The position numbers were made by a program, and so were the translations under genes. DNA of 64,000 nt, from the NCBI RefSeq assembly GCF_001467825.1, contig NZ_LNYK01000002.1:1-64000 (forward strand). Direction: 5' to 3'. A model generated the notes under the pieces. The model saw only the letters and a program-made list of their open reading frames with translations, ran no database searches and was not told the origin of the DNA. Positions 1 to 10,900 of this stretch are shown piece by piece (the stretch's first letter is position 1; each line of letters begins with the position of its first letter). The stretch is from Legionella londiniensis. Lineage in GTDB: Bacteria; Pseudomonadota; Gammaproteobacteria; Legionellales; Legionellaceae.

Positions 1-47
1 CCATTAACCTTCTTCAGTTAATGAGGCTACACCACCCAACCTTTTTT

Positions 48-497
48 TCAATTATCTCCGTACACAACTTTCAACCGTAACTCTACTTTATCTGCCTGCA
101 AGTCTAATTCACTAATTCTTTTTTCAATACTTGATAATTGGCGGTAGTTAGAGATTGCTTTTGTCACGTAAACAGCCGTTGCAGCCGCACCTAGAACAAC
201 GGCCCCTAAACCGATCGCAATCGTTAAAGGCGGGAAACCCATCGCAACGGTTGCAATGGCTAGTCCAAGTGCAGTCAATGTCAATGCTGAGATCCCTATG
301 GTAATTAATGTCTCTTTACCAGTCGTGTTTTCTAAATCAGAATATTGTTGTTTGAGAAGTTTCTTTTCTTTAATCAAAGATCCATAGGTTTCCGATTTGT
401 GGGAATGCTCACTGTCCAATGTTGCCACATCAGGCACCCTCTTGTTCCTTTGTTTGGCATCTAGCGCAACAATTCCATTGCCGATATTCTCAGGCAT
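48..497 (-). CDS. Small membrane protein with a transmembrane hairpin, unknown function
   Basis: I do not recognise this 149-residue protein. The polar N-terminal 40 residues are followed by a charged, probably helical stretch (about 41-56). Two hydrophobic segments come next (about 63-87 and 90-113), rich in Gly, Ala, Ile and Leu and joined by a short Pro-Pro turn. A second charged helical segment (about 116-145) closes the protein. Both termini should therefore lie on the same side of a membrane. There is no signal peptide or lipobox. It stands alone with its own promoter and faces away from the window interior. Coiled coil plus hairpin is a shape also seen in secreted effectors of Legionellales, but nothing here proves secretion. 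Confidence 0.7.
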   Translation of the reverse strand: MPENIGNGIVALDAKQRNKRVPDVATLDSEHSHKSETYGSLIKEKKLLKQQYSDLENTTGKETLITIGISALTLTALGLAIATVAMGFPPLTIAIGLGAVVLGAAATAVYVTKAISNYRQLSSIEKRISELDLQADKVELRLKVVYGDN

Positions 498-527
498 GTT
501 AATCTCTTAATGATGTATATTATATAT

Positions 528-556
528 ATTATACCCGACCCTGAAATATTGTGCAA
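528..556 (-). promoter_or_regulatory. Sigma70-type promoter of the small membrane protein gene
   Basis: On the minus strand TTGCAC (556-551) is followed after exactly 17 bases by TATAAT (533-528). This sits about 30 bases before the start codon at 497 and gives a very short leader. It is one of the best promoter matches in the window. Confidence 0.65.
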
Positions 557-650
557 TAAATGAACAAAAGATTGTCGTAGCAAAATAAAAATGTCACAAG
601 ATCACTTTTGATGCCGTTCAGGATCTTTTTAAGATTAAATCCATGCCCAG

Positions 651-859
651 CTAAAGAGCGTTCTTGTGTCGCCAATCTTGCCGAGCAAATAATTTCAGGT
701 TCAAATCCGGAGCGACTTTAAGGTTATTATGCTGGGCTGAAATGGAAAGCACCCAAGGTTCTTTACAGGTATTACAGCGTACTTTGAAATTGATGTTTTT
801 TCTTGAACCTTGGTAACAACATCAATACGTGTTAATAACTTTTCAGGTAATAATCCCAT
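651..859 (-). pseudogene. Possible frameshifted small gene downstream of eno (CxxC protein)
   Basis: After the eno stop codon, an ATG at 859 opens a frame reading MGLLPEKLLTRIDVVTKVQEK. The frame one base back continues with a protein-like sequence containing RCNTCKEPW and ends at a TAG at 651-653. Joined at the run of six A (minus strand, 801-796), the two frames would give about 66 residues with a CxxC half zinc ribbon. I do not recognise the product. It could be a decayed gene, a single-base sequencing error in an intact gene, or chance. No clear ribosome binding site precedes the ATG. The rest of 498-896 holds only the promoter listed above and AT-rich sequence. Confidence 0.3.
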
Positions 860-896
860 TGGTTTTGCCGTGCCAATCGTGTGGCTTAAAAGCTTT

Positions 897-2183
<1,287 letters not shown>

Positions 2184-2196
2184 TTAATTTGCGGAT

Positions 2197-2225
2197 ATTG
2201 TTTGTGGCAATGGGAAATTAGTCAA
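2197..2225 (-). promoter_or_regulatory. Probable eno promoter
   Basis: TTGACT (2225-2220, minus strand) lies 17 bases before AACAAT (2202-2197). Position relative to the eno start at 2168 is suitable. The -10 match is only moderate. Confidence 0.45.
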
Positions 2226-2246
2226 GTGTTAAAAGAAAAATGCATT

Positions 2247-2990
2247 TTAATACATGTACAAACCGCCATTAATACATAAGTTGGCTCCTGTAATATACTG
2301 GCTTCGCTCATGAAGCAAAAAGGCAACTGCCCAGGCAACCTCTTCTGGTTTGGCAAGGCGCTTTGCCGGTATCTGGGCAATGATGCTTTCTAAAATATCA
2401 GGCCTGATCCCCTCCATAAGATGAGTATCCACATAACCAGGCGATATGCTGTTAACCGTCACATTTTTTGCCATGAGCTCCTGGGCAAGGCTTTTGGTAA
2501 AGCCGTATATTCCTGACTTGGATGCTGCATAATTTGCCTGGGAATATTGTCCCTTGAGCGCATTGACTGAAGATATATTGACAATCCTTCCCCGTTCTTC
2601 TGCCCGCATATGCTCGACAACCTGTCTTGTTACGTTGAACATACCGTCCAGATTCACCCGCAATACCTTATCCCACTGCTCTTCTGTCATTTTATGAAAT
2701 ACCGCGTCCATGGTAATGCCTGCATTATTGATTAACGCATCAATTCGCCCGAAATCTGCCAGGATATTGGTTATCACCCTTTTGCATTCTTTAAAATCGG
2801 TAACATCCATTTTGCGGTAGGCACAATGCTTATACCCTTCGATTTCAAGCTTTTTTACCCATTGCTGGCCTTCCTTTTCGCTGGCGACATCCAAGGCAAC
2901 TACATGGGCATAATCTTTATTGAGTTCTTTTGCAATCGCAGTGCCTATATCTCCAATGCCCCCGGTGATGAGTACAACTTGATTAGACAT
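2247..2990 (-). CDS. phaB: Acetoacetyl-CoA reductase (PhaB-type SDR), copy 1
   Basis: NAD(P)H-dependent short-chain dehydrogenase of 247 residues, probably reducing acetoacetyl-CoA to 3-hydroxybutyryl-CoA for polyhydroxybutyrate synthesis. The Rossmann glycine motif TGGIGDIG is near residue 10, followed by NNAG at about 88-91. The catalytic Ser is in NISSVNALKGQ and the YAASK motif supplies Tyr and Lys. The SSVNALKGQYSQANY stretch is typical of PhaB rather than FabG. A GAGG ribosome site precedes the ATG. It is the second of two tandem paralogues. PhaA and PhaC are not in this window, so the polymer link is inferred from family. Confidence 0.85.
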   Translation of the reverse strand: MSNQVVLITGGIGDIGTAIAKELNKDYAHVVALDVASEKEGQQWVKKLEIEGYKHCAYRKMDVTDFKECKRVITNILADFGRIDALINNAGITMDAVFHKMTEEQWDKVLRVNLDGMFNVTRQVVEHMRAEERGRIVNISSVNALKGQYSQANYAASKSGIYGFTKSLAQELMAKNVTVNSISPGYVDTHLMEGIRPDILESIIAQIPAKRLAKPEEVAWAVAFLLHERSQYITGANLCINGGLYMY

Positions 2991-3089
2991 GATGCATTAT
3001 CCTCATTGTTTAAAAATTGTATTTGGCCGGGAGCTTTGTAAGATATTCCGGGCTTTGGCAAAAAAGCGCCGACCCGGTATTTATCTTCA

Positions 3090-3830
3090 TTACATGTATT
3101 GGCCGCCATTCACATCCAAATTGGCGCCAGTAATAAAAGCTGCATCAGGAGAGGCTAAAAAGGCCACGGCATGAGCAATCTCTTCCGGTTTACCCAATCG
3201 CCCGACAGGAATACTGGCAATAATACTGTTTAGAATTTCCTCTCTGAGTGATGACAGCATAGGCGTTGCAATATAACCCGGAGAGATGGTATTCACGGTA
3301 ATGCCCTTGCTTGCAACTTCCTGCGCCAAACTTTTGGTAAACCCAAATAAAGCAGCTTTGGTTGCGGCATAGTTGCATTGGCCAAATTGCCCCTTCCGGC
3401 CATTAATCGACGAGATACTGATGATACGCCCAAATTCACGCTCAAGCATGGCAGGCAGCACATTGCGAGTCATATTGAAGACACTGTTTAAATTTGCATC
3501 AATGACATCCTGCCATTGCCCGGGCGACATTTTTTTTAACGTGGTGTCAATGGTAATTCCTGCATTATTGACCAAAACATCAATCCGGTTATAACGCTCC
3601 AGCACGAGGGATACCAGCTTCTCGCAGTCAGCATATTTGGCAATATCAGCATAGACAATATCAATGTCAAAACCAGCCCGTTTTTGTGTTTCCTGCCACT
3701 GCCTGGCTGATTCATGGTTGCCATTTTTGAAATAGCAGGCAACAACCTGATATTCTTCCGCCAAACGTTGGCTAATCGCAGAACCAATACCGCCTGTCCC
3801 GCCTGTGACTACCGCTACCTTGCGTTGCAT
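3090..3830 (-). CDS. phaB: Acetoacetyl-CoA reductase (PhaB-type SDR), copy 2
   Basis: A second PhaB-like reductase of 246 residues, lying upstream of copy 1 in the same direction with a 99-base gap. The start at 3830 is chosen because a perfect GGAGG lies just before it; a longer frame to 3893 would add an untypical N-terminus. It shows TGGTGGIG, NNAGITID, SISSINGRKGQFGQ and YAATK, so the cofactor site and Ser-Tyr-Lys triad are intact. The two copies differ considerably in the N-terminal half, suggesting an old duplication or separate acquisition rather than a recent copy. Substrate preference of each is unknown. Confidence 0.85.
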   Translation of the reverse strand: MQRKVAVVTGGTGGIGSAISQRLAEEYQVVACYFKNGNHESARQWQETQKRAGFDIDIVYADIAKYADCEKLVSLVLERYNRIDVLVNNAGITIDTTLKKMSPGQWQDVIDANLNSVFNMTRNVLPAMLEREFGRIISISSINGRKGQFGQCNYAATKAALFGFTKSLAQEVASKGITVNTISPGYIATPMLSSLREEILNSIIASIPVGRLGKPEEIAHAVAFLASPDAAFITGANLDVNGGQYM

Positions 3831-3957
3831 AACAACCTCCGTGTTTATTTTTTGTTGGCAATATACTACAGGATAAAAAAGAGGTTTTGTCAAATTTGGC
3901 TAAAAAAGATACTTAAAGCGCTAAAGCCCTGGCTTGGGGGCTCTGGCGCCTGTCTCA

Positions 3958-5145
3958 TTATTCTGCTGCAGTCTTCGGTACAAAAGCCTTAATTTGCTGG
4001 GCAAAGCGATGCAGAACTTCAAGCCCGGATTCTTCTGCCTGTTTACACCAATGTTGCAGCGATTCAATCAATTCCTTTTGTGACGCAGCGGTTTTTAACC
4101 AGATATTTTGCAAGGACTGGCGGTAATGATAAACAGTTCGCAAATTATCATACCGTTTTAGCAAAGCCTGCAGTCGAGTCTGTGCCTTTGGCGACAACAA
4201 GGATTCCTGCCTGCGCAACAGGCGCCCGGCCCGCTGGAACAAACGTTTATCGCACTTGCTTTCAACGCCATTGCGCTTTTCATGCCGAAGGATCGGCCGC
4301 ACAACCTGTTTGTAATAATACGCCATAACCTGAAAGCGGTTTGCAATCACTGCTTTCACCGTATCTAAATCTACATGCAATTTGCCTTCCGCCCTGGCAA
4401 GCTTCGGCGGTATTTTTTTTACTTTTGCCAAACCCAGGAAGGAAAGGCAGCAGATATAAAACCAGCCTAAATCAAATTCCCACCATTTCACAGAAAATTT
4501 GGCTGATGAGGCAAATGTATGGTGGTTGTTGTGCAATTCTTCACCGCCAATCCAAAATCCCCAGGGGAAAATATTGGTGGACGTATCATGGCATTCAAAG
4601 TTCCGGTAACCCCAGTGGTGACCAATGCCATTCACAACTCCTGCAGCCCAAACCGGAATCCACATCATTTGTATGGCCCATATGGTGACCCCTGGGATGC
4701 CAAATAAAATCAGATTGATCAATAACATGAGTACAATCCCTTTGCCTGAATGGCGGGAATAGATATTGCGCTCAATCCAGTCGTCAGGCGTACCTTGAGA
4801 ATATTTCTTAATCATTTCCTTGTCTTTGGCAGCCTGCCTGTACAATTCAGCGCCTTCCCAAAATACTTTTTTTAAACCCAACACCTTAGGGCTATGAGGG
4901 TCTCCTTCCACATCGGTGGTCGCATGATGCTTACGATGGATGGCTACCCATTCTCCAGTGACCATGCCCGTGGTCAACCATAACCAGAAACGAAACACAT
5001 GGCTTACTAACGGATGCAACGTCAAAGCGCGGTGGGTTTGGTAACGGTGCAAATAAATCGTCACAGAAGCGATGGTGATTTGTGTCAGGATAACCGTTGC
5101 CAACACATAACCCCAAAATGAGAGGTTTAGAACACCAAAAATCAT
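3958..5145 (-). CDS. Acyl-CoA / fatty acid delta-9 desaturase
   Basis: Integral membrane di-iron desaturase of 395 residues that introduces a cis double bond into saturated acyl chains. The three histidine boxes are present: HRYQTHR (about 33-39), HRKHH (about 70-74) and HNNHH (about 206-210). Hydrophobic segments lie at about 5-25, 45-65 and 140-180. Beyond residue about 290 is a long soluble, Arg- and Lys-rich tail. The start has an excellent AGGAG ribosome site. It is transcribed alone toward the phaB genes. It would supply unsaturated membrane lipids under aerobic conditions. Confidence 0.9.
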   Translation of the reverse strand: MIFGVLNLSFWGYVLATVILTQITIASVTIYLHRYQTHRALTLHPLVSHVFRFWLWLTTGMVTGEWVAIHRKHHATTDVEGDPHSPKVLGLKKVFWEGAELYRQAAKDKEMIKKYSQGTPDDWIERNIYSRHSGKGIVLMLLINLILFGIPGVTIWAIQMMWIPVWAAGVVNGIGHHWGYRNFECHDTSTNIFPWGFWIGGEELHNNHHTFASSAKFSVKWWEFDLGWFYICCLSFLGLAKVKKIPPKLARAEGKLHVDLDTVKAVIANRFQVMAYYYKQVVRPILRHEKRNGVESKCDKRLFQRAGRLLRRQESLLSPKAQTRLQALLKRYDNLRTVYHYRQSLQNIWLKTAASQKELIESLQHWCKQAEESGLEVLHRFAQQIKAFVPKTAAE

Positions 5146-5344
5146 AGGAACTCCTAACTAACAAACAAAAATGCCAAATCATCAATAGCATTGAACAAAT
5201 GCCGATATTGATATTTTAAAACAAATATCGACCACATTATACTTATAATACCATATTTTGCCCATAATTGGGCCCAGTCATTGCAACATCCTTAATTGTG
5301 CATGATAATTTTATATTGTTTTTTATTCTTTTTAGAGTGCAGAT

Positions 5345-5581
5345 ATGAATAATAAATTCCAGCAACTATTGGAACAATTGATTCCTTTTATTGTTTTAGG
5401 CATTGGGATTGCCCTGGCAATAGGCCTTTTAATCATGTTTTCTTACGTCCTGGTATGGGGAGTTCTCATTGGCGGCGTTATCTGGCTCGTTTATTTCATA
5501 AAAAATTATTTTTTTCCAGGCCCTTCTGAAAATCAGAAAAAAGGACGCGTCATTGAGCATGAAAAAAAAGATCAAGACTAG
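5345..5581 (+). CDS. Small membrane protein upstream of mutM, unknown function
   Basis: A 78-residue protein with one long or two close hydrophobic segments (about 13-53), rich in Ile, Leu, Val and Gly, followed by a charged tail ending in EHEKKDQD. I recognise no family. It lies 15 bases before mutM on the same strand, so the two are probably co-transcribed. The gene is divergent from the desaturase gene across about 200 bases. Confidence 0.65.
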   Translation: MNNKFQQLLEQLIPFIVLGIGIALAIGLLIMFSYVLVWGVLIGGVIWLVYFIKNYFFPGPSENQKKGRVIEHEKKDQD

Positions 5582-5596
5582 CTGCCAGAATTTGCC

Positions 5597-6436
5597 ATGC
5601 CGGAATTGCCAGAAGTAGAAACCACAAAGCGTGGTATCAGCTCATTTTTACTGAAACAAACCATTGCAGACATCATTGTTCGGCAAAGTAAACTTCGCCT
5701 CCCGGTCGATGACGGGATAAGAACGCGGTGCAGAGGTCAGCAGATTGTTGGCATCGCACGCAGAGGCAAGTACCTGATTTTGGAATTACCGCCTGGTGCG
5801 CTATTGATTCATCTTGGCATGTCAGGCCATTTGCGCATCGTGGACAGGGAAAGTCCAATCAAAAAGCACGATCATATAGACTTAATTTTAACCAGTGGCT
5901 ATATCCTGAGGTATCATGATCCCCGCCGTTTTGGCTTGTGGCTTTACGCTCCTAATCCTGCAGGAGAGCATCCCCTGTTATCCCATCTTGGACTTGAACC
6001 CTTATCAGATGAATTTACTGGCGATTATTTATTTTTAAAATCGCGGAATAAACAGCAACCTGTTAAATCATTTATCATGGACAACCGTGTCGTAGTCGGA
6101 GTGGGCAATATTTACGCTTCTGAAAGTTTGTTTTTAGCGAACATCCATCCAACAATGCCTGCCGGAGCCATCCCGCACAAACAATATATTCGTCTTGCCC
6201 AGCAGATTAAATCAGTTTTGCAACAGGCTATAGAACAGGGCGGCACAACCTTGCGTGACTTTTATGCCTCAGACGGCAAGCCAGGTTACTTTTCACTGTC
6301 ATTACAAATCTACGGTCGCCAGGGTTTAGCCTGTGTTCGTTGTGAAGCAACAATTGAGTCGACTATTATTGCCGGTCGAAAATCGGCTTTTTGTCCTCAA
6401 TGTCAAAATCAAGCAGGCCATATTAGCGACGCGTGA
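5597..6436 (+). CDS. mutM: Formamidopyrimidine-DNA glycosylase (Fpg)
   Basis: Base excision repair enzyme that removes 8-oxoguanine and formamidopyrimidines and nicks the abasic site. The start MPELPEVETT supplies the catalytic Pro2 and Glu3. HLGMSGHLRI and the H2TH region FIMDNRVVVGVGNIYASE are present. The C-terminal zinc finger has CVRC and CPQCQ cysteine pairs. Length (279) is usual, with a few extra residues at the end. It follows a small membrane protein gene and overlaps no other real gene. Confidence 0.97.
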   Translation: MPELPEVETTKRGISSFLLKQTIADIIVRQSKLRLPVDDGIRTRCRGQQIVGIARRGKYLILELPPGALLIHLGMSGHLRIVDRESPIKKHDHIDLILTSGYILRYHDPRRFGLWLYAPNPAGEHPLLSHLGLEPLSDEFTGDYLFLKSRNKQQPVKSFIMDNRVVVGVGNIYASESLFLANIHPTMPAGAIPHKQYIRLAQQIKSVLQQAIEQGGTTLRDFYASDGKPGYFSLSLQIYGRQGLACVRCEATIESTIIAGRKSAFCPQCQNQAGHISDA

Positions 6437-6542
6437 TAGAAAGGCCCATTGGAAAAACCAAAAAAAATTCATCTTATTACTGTGGGCAAACAAAAGGCCA
6501 TACAGTATGATCCGCAATTCTTCGTTGGAAACAGGCAATTTT

Positions 6543-7280
6543 ATGAAAGCGAGCGTATTTCAGACTACACGAATCATCATTTTATCTGTTTTTTATACCG
6601 TTGTTACCTGCAGCCGCGCCATCATCCGCTCTTTTTTTGGCAAAATTAATCGAGAGTGGGTCGATAAGGAAATGCATCGTTGGGTTGACAACATACTTGA
6701 ACAGGTCAAAGTAGATTATCAAATCATTAATCCGCATCATGTTGAACCAAAAAAACGTGAACCAACCATTATCATGTGCAATCACACAAGCTTGTATGAT
6801 ATCCCGCTCAGTATAAAAGCATTTCCCAACCACTCCATTCGCATGCTTGCCAAAAAGGAATTGTCAAAAATCCCGGTTATGGGCAAGGCCATGAAAGTGG
6901 CTGAATTTCCATTTATTGACCGCCATAACAGACGGCAAGCCATCGAAGATCTAAAATATGTGCAAAAACTCTTGGATAGCGGCATTGTGATGTGGATTGC
7001 GCCGGAAGGCACGCGTTCCAAAACCGGAAAACTGGCGTCCTTTAAAAAAGGTGCGTTTATCACTGCCATTCAAGCCAAAGCCACGATTATTCCGATCGGC
7101 ATTCTTGGCGCCTATGATATTTTGCCGGCAAAAACCTATCAATTTAACATAAGCCAAAAAGCAGAAATTCGTATTGGCCAACCGATTGATGCATCAGAAT
7201 ACAGCCTGGAAGATAAAGAAGCTCTGATAGACAAAGTGCATCAAGCAATGGAAGAGTTGCTTAAAGGCTCAGGGCGATAA
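6543..7280 (+). CDS. plsC: 1-acyl-sn-glycerol-3-phosphate acyltransferase
   Basis: Makes phosphatidic acid by acylating lysophosphatidic acid at the inner membrane. The signature motifs are NHTSLYD (HX4D, catalytic) and EGTRSK, with a conserved PFIDRHNRR segment between them. An N-terminal hydrophobic stretch (about 8-28) should anchor it. The open frame runs back inside mutM, but an ATG at 6543 gives 245 residues, the usual length; ATG at 6507 is an alternative. It is followed by the convergent ggt gene. Confidence 0.88.
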   Translation: MKASVFQTTRIIILSVFYTVVTCSRAIIRSFFGKINREWVDKEMHRWVDNILEQVKVDYQIINPHHVEPKKREPTIIMCNHTSLYDIPLSIKAFPNHSIRMLAKKELSKIPVMGKAMKVAEFPFIDRHNRRQAIEDLKYVQKLLDSGIVMWIAPEGTRSKTGKLASFKKGAFITAIQAKATIIPIGILGAYDILPAKTYQFNISQKAEIRIGQPIDASEYSLEDKEALIDKVHQAMEELLKGSGR

Positions 7281-7332
7281 TCAGATACCCTGGCAGAATC
7301 CATGTCAATCAGTTCATCAACTAAGGCTTGCA

Positions 7333-9053
7333 TCAATACTCGTACCCATAAGCTGCTTTATTTTTTTGACTGATTACTGCAGCGAGCCCTATATTTCTCG
7401 GATCTGAGGCTGCTGTTAGCAAATTCTGCCTTTGATCCCAGGTAATGGCCTGCATATCCCCATAATACTGGGACAAGGCAAACAAACGATAACCCATCTC
7501 CTGCAGTTTCTTTTGTAAAGGTTCGGAAAAGGTATCCGGTTCAAACACAAGCGAGTCGGGTAAATACTGATGATGAAACCGCATTGCAGAGACTATGGTG
7601 ATTGCGCCATATGAGTCATAAAATTTCAGGGCGCCAAGCAAGAGCATGCTTGGGATCCGGCTGCCGCCCGGCGTACCGAGGATGGCTGTTCTTCCTGGCA
7701 ATTCAAGAAAAGTCGGGGTCATGCTGGAGAGCGGCCTTTTTCCTGGCGCAATGGCGTTTTTTTCACTGCCAGTTAACCCAAAGACATTCATCACGCCTGG
7801 CTTGCTGGAAAAATCATCCATTTCATCATTTAATAATACCCCAGTTCCTTCAGCGACCACACTGGAACCAAAAATATAGTTCACAGTCAGTGTTGCGGCA
7901 ACACGATTTCCTTCAGTATCAATAATCGAAAAATGAGTTGTATTCTGTTGTTCATTATCTTCAGTCTTTTTTACGGGCAGAAGATGGCTTGGGGTGGCTC
8001 GCCCAGGTTTTATCAAGCCCCTTAAATAGTCGACATTTTCCTTTGAGAGCAGCTTGGTTATCGGAACTTCCACAAAATCCGGGTCTCCCAAATACTCTGC
8101 CCTTTGCCAATAGGCCAGGCGCATGGCCTCAACCAGATAATGAACCCATTGCGGCTTAGATCTATTCTGCAGGGGCAAATCAGCAAGAATATTGAGCATT
8201 AAAAGCAGGGATATGCCGCCTGCTGAAGGCAAGGGGGCAGTAATAATGCGCATATTGCGGTAACGACCCACGAGCGGTTCTCGCATACGGATCTGATAAC
8301 GGTCCAGATCATTTAACGTCCATATTCCCCCTGCTTTGTTAACCCCCTCTACCAGCTGCTTTGCGATTGATCCGCGGTAAAAGCCATCATGCCCCTTTTC
8401 AGCCAATACTTTCAAAGTATGGGCAAGATCAGGCTGCTTTAAATATTCACCGAGCTGATAAGGCCTGCCATTTTTTAAATAAACTGCAGCGGTTGCCGGG
8501 TATTGGCGCATTTTATTTATCCTGTCCCCCATCATGGTAAAATGGATGAATTGATGGTCAACCGGAAAACCCTGTTCAGCCAATTTGATTGCCGGAGCAA
8601 GCGTTTTGGCTAAAGGCAGCCGTCCATAATGTTTAGCAATCCAAACCAGTGCCGCAGGTTCTCCAGGGATAGCGGCAGATAATCCCCCATGCAATGACAA
8701 TCCGGGAACCGGTTTGCCGTCACTGCCCAAAAACATGTTTTTCGTAGCCCTAAGAGGAGCAACTTCGCGACCATCGATGAAAATGTGCTTTCCAGATGTT
8801 GCGTCAAATAGCAGCCAAAAACCACCGCCACCAAGTCCTGAATGGTAAGGAGCCACCACGGCCAAAACAGCACTGACTGTAACTGCTGCATCAAAAGCAT
8901 TGCCGCCCTCAGCCAATATGGCAAGGCCTGCATTAGTTGCCAGGGGATGGGCGGATGCTACGGCATAACCTGGCGGCGAACCTGCATAGGCTGAAATAAA
9001 AGCCATCAGATTCGCCAATAGAAGAAAAACCTGACTTAAAAAGCCAAGATTCA

Positions 9054-9054
<1 letters not shown>
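7333..9054 (-). CDS. ggt: Gamma-glutamyltransferase (exported)
   Basis: Periplasmic Ntn-hydrolase that cleaves gamma-glutamyl bonds of glutathione and transfers the group to water or amino acids. The 573 residues begin with a signal peptide (about 1-24, ending AYA). The autoprocessing site is NTTHFSI, with the new N-terminal nucleophile Thr near residue 372. The substrate-binding PLSSMTPT region and the GSRIP glycine motif follow. It would supply cysteinylglycine and glutamate from host or own glutathione. The start codon is adjacent to the coaD stop, so ggt and coaD probably form one transcript. Confidence 0.93.
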
Positions 9055-9636
<582 letters not shown>

Positions 9637-9782
9637 GATTCTGTTCTTTATTTTCCTCAATGGATTGTTGAAGCGAACATGCTGTGACTAAGCTTTAATT
9701 TTGCTTATCACTTACAACTGGACAGTTCAATGAGGACAAACATTCACTAATTCAACAAAAGTTATATGAGGGAGCTATAACC

Positions 9783-10388
9783 ATGCAAATGAATGCAATT
9801 AAAAAAACTTGTCTTGTCGGCCTTTGTTTTCTCACTGCCTGCGCACCGCCGCAACCCGCCTCTCAAGCACCTGAAAACATCACCATGCCAGTAGAGAAAA
9901 GGGAGAAGCAAACAGCCACCGTATCTTCCTGGGTTGTCACCGGCGCCATGGCCGCTAAAAATCAAAAAAAATCCTGGACTGCCTCCGTCAATTGGCGCCA
10001 ACAAGGCATGAATAACTACCAAATCCGGCTTTTTGGGCCATTAGGCGGGGGTACCGTAATTATTGAGAAACATAACGGAGTCGTGACTTATAAAGATGGC
10101 CCCAAAACCGTCACCTCCAAAAATGCCGATGAATTATTGCAACAAGAGACAGGAATCCGCCTGCCTGTAAACAATTTGTATTATTGGGTCAGAGGCATCC
10201 CTGCACCCGGCGCAATTCAATCCGCCAAATATGATCAATACAATCATTTAACGTATCTTAAACAATCTGGCTATACAATAAATTACACGCGCTATACTTC
10301 TGTTAATAATATTGATCTGCCAAGCAAGATGGAATTACATGGCAATGGTGTAACCATCAAGTTTGTTATTAAACAATGGTCCGTGTAG
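9783..10388 (+). CDS. lolB: Outer-membrane lipoprotein insertase LolB
   Basis: Receives lipoproteins from LolA and inserts them into the outer membrane. The 201 residues start with a lipoprotein signal, the lipobox being LTAC (Cys at about 20). The LolB domain shows WTASVNWRQQG, IRLFGPLGGG and the well conserved NLYYWVRGIPAPG. A GGGAG site precedes the ATG. In most gammaproteobacteria lolB is followed by ispE and prs; here a tRNA-Gln gene and prs follow directly. Confidence 0.92.
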   Translation: MQMNAIKKTCLVGLCFLTACAPPQPASQAPENITMPVEKREKQTATVSSWVVTGAMAAKNQKKSWTASVNWRQQGMNNYQIRLFGPLGGGTVIIEKHNGVVTYKDGPKTVTSKNADELLQQETGIRLPVNNLYYWVRGIPAPGAIQSAKYDQYNHLTYLKQSGYTINYTRYTSVNNIDLPSKMELHGNGVTIKFVIKQWSV

Positions 10389-10409
10389 CAATTTTTTTTA
10401 TAGCTCACA

Positions 10410-10438
10410 TTGACAAGCTGCTTAAATCGCTGCAAAAT
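10410..10438 (+). promoter_or_regulatory. Probable tRNA-Gln promoter
   Basis: A perfect TTGACA (10410-10415) with 17 bases to CAAAAT (10433-10438). The tRNA begins about 57 bases downstream. A lolB 3' hairpin may overlap it: CGCTGC (10428-10433) can pair with GCAGCG at 10451-10456, or at 10463-10468 just before seven T. Confidence 0.5.
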
Positions 10439-10495
10439 ACCCACCTGTTCGCAGCGAGAGCAGCAGCGTTTTTTTAAGGATGATACATCGATTTT

Positions 10496-10570
10496 TGGGG
10501 TGTCGCCAAGCGGTAAGGCACAGGGTTTTGATCCCTGCATACCTAGGTTCGAATCCTAGCACCCCAGCCA
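10496..10570 (+). tRNA. tRNA-Gln (anticodon TTG)
   Basis: A 75-base cloverleaf with encoded CCA. Acceptor TGGGGTG pairs with CACCCCA, followed by discriminator G and CCA. The D-arm is GTCGCCAAGCGGTAAGGCAC. The anticodon arm is CAGGG TTTTGAT CCCTG, with TTG at the centre of the loop. The T-arm has GGTTCGAATCC. The sequence is very close to the common gammaproteobacterial tRNA-Gln(UUG). Confidence 0.97.
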
Positions 10571-10597
10571 ATTTCTTGTTAATTCAAGTAAACAGAC

Positions 10598-10673
10598 GGC
10601 AGAAGATCCCCGGGAAGGATGCGTTCGCCGGATCGCTAAAATAATAACAATATCTTTCTGGCTGTCTTCTGCC
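10598..10673. repeat. Inverted repeat between tRNA-Gln and prs
   Basis: GGCAGAAGA at 10598-10606 is repeated inverted at 10665-10673, enclosing 58 bases. It may mark the end of the tRNA transcript, but no T-run follows. The rest of 10571-10900 is AT-rich and must contain the prs leader; I see no gene in it. Confidence 0.3.
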
Positions 10674-10900
10674 ATGTGTTTAAATAGACTCTATCTGGAT
10701 ATATTACACTGCAGAATAAGCTGGTAACACATAATAAATTTCTGATGTAATGTATACTTTATTTGCCGTCATAGGTAGGAATAAGTTCAAGAATCCAAGC
10801 TGGAAAATTGATATGACCCTAACGATGGTGGATTGAAACAGTCTATATTGCATAACGCTTGGCAGTTTACCGATATCCTGTTAAATCAAAGGGTTCACGC

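Noticed and set aside
794-802. Programmed -1 frameshift at A-AAA-AAC
   Set aside because: The heptamer is not in the reading phase that a -1 slip from the upstream frame would need, and there is no clear ribosome site or downstream stimulatory structure.
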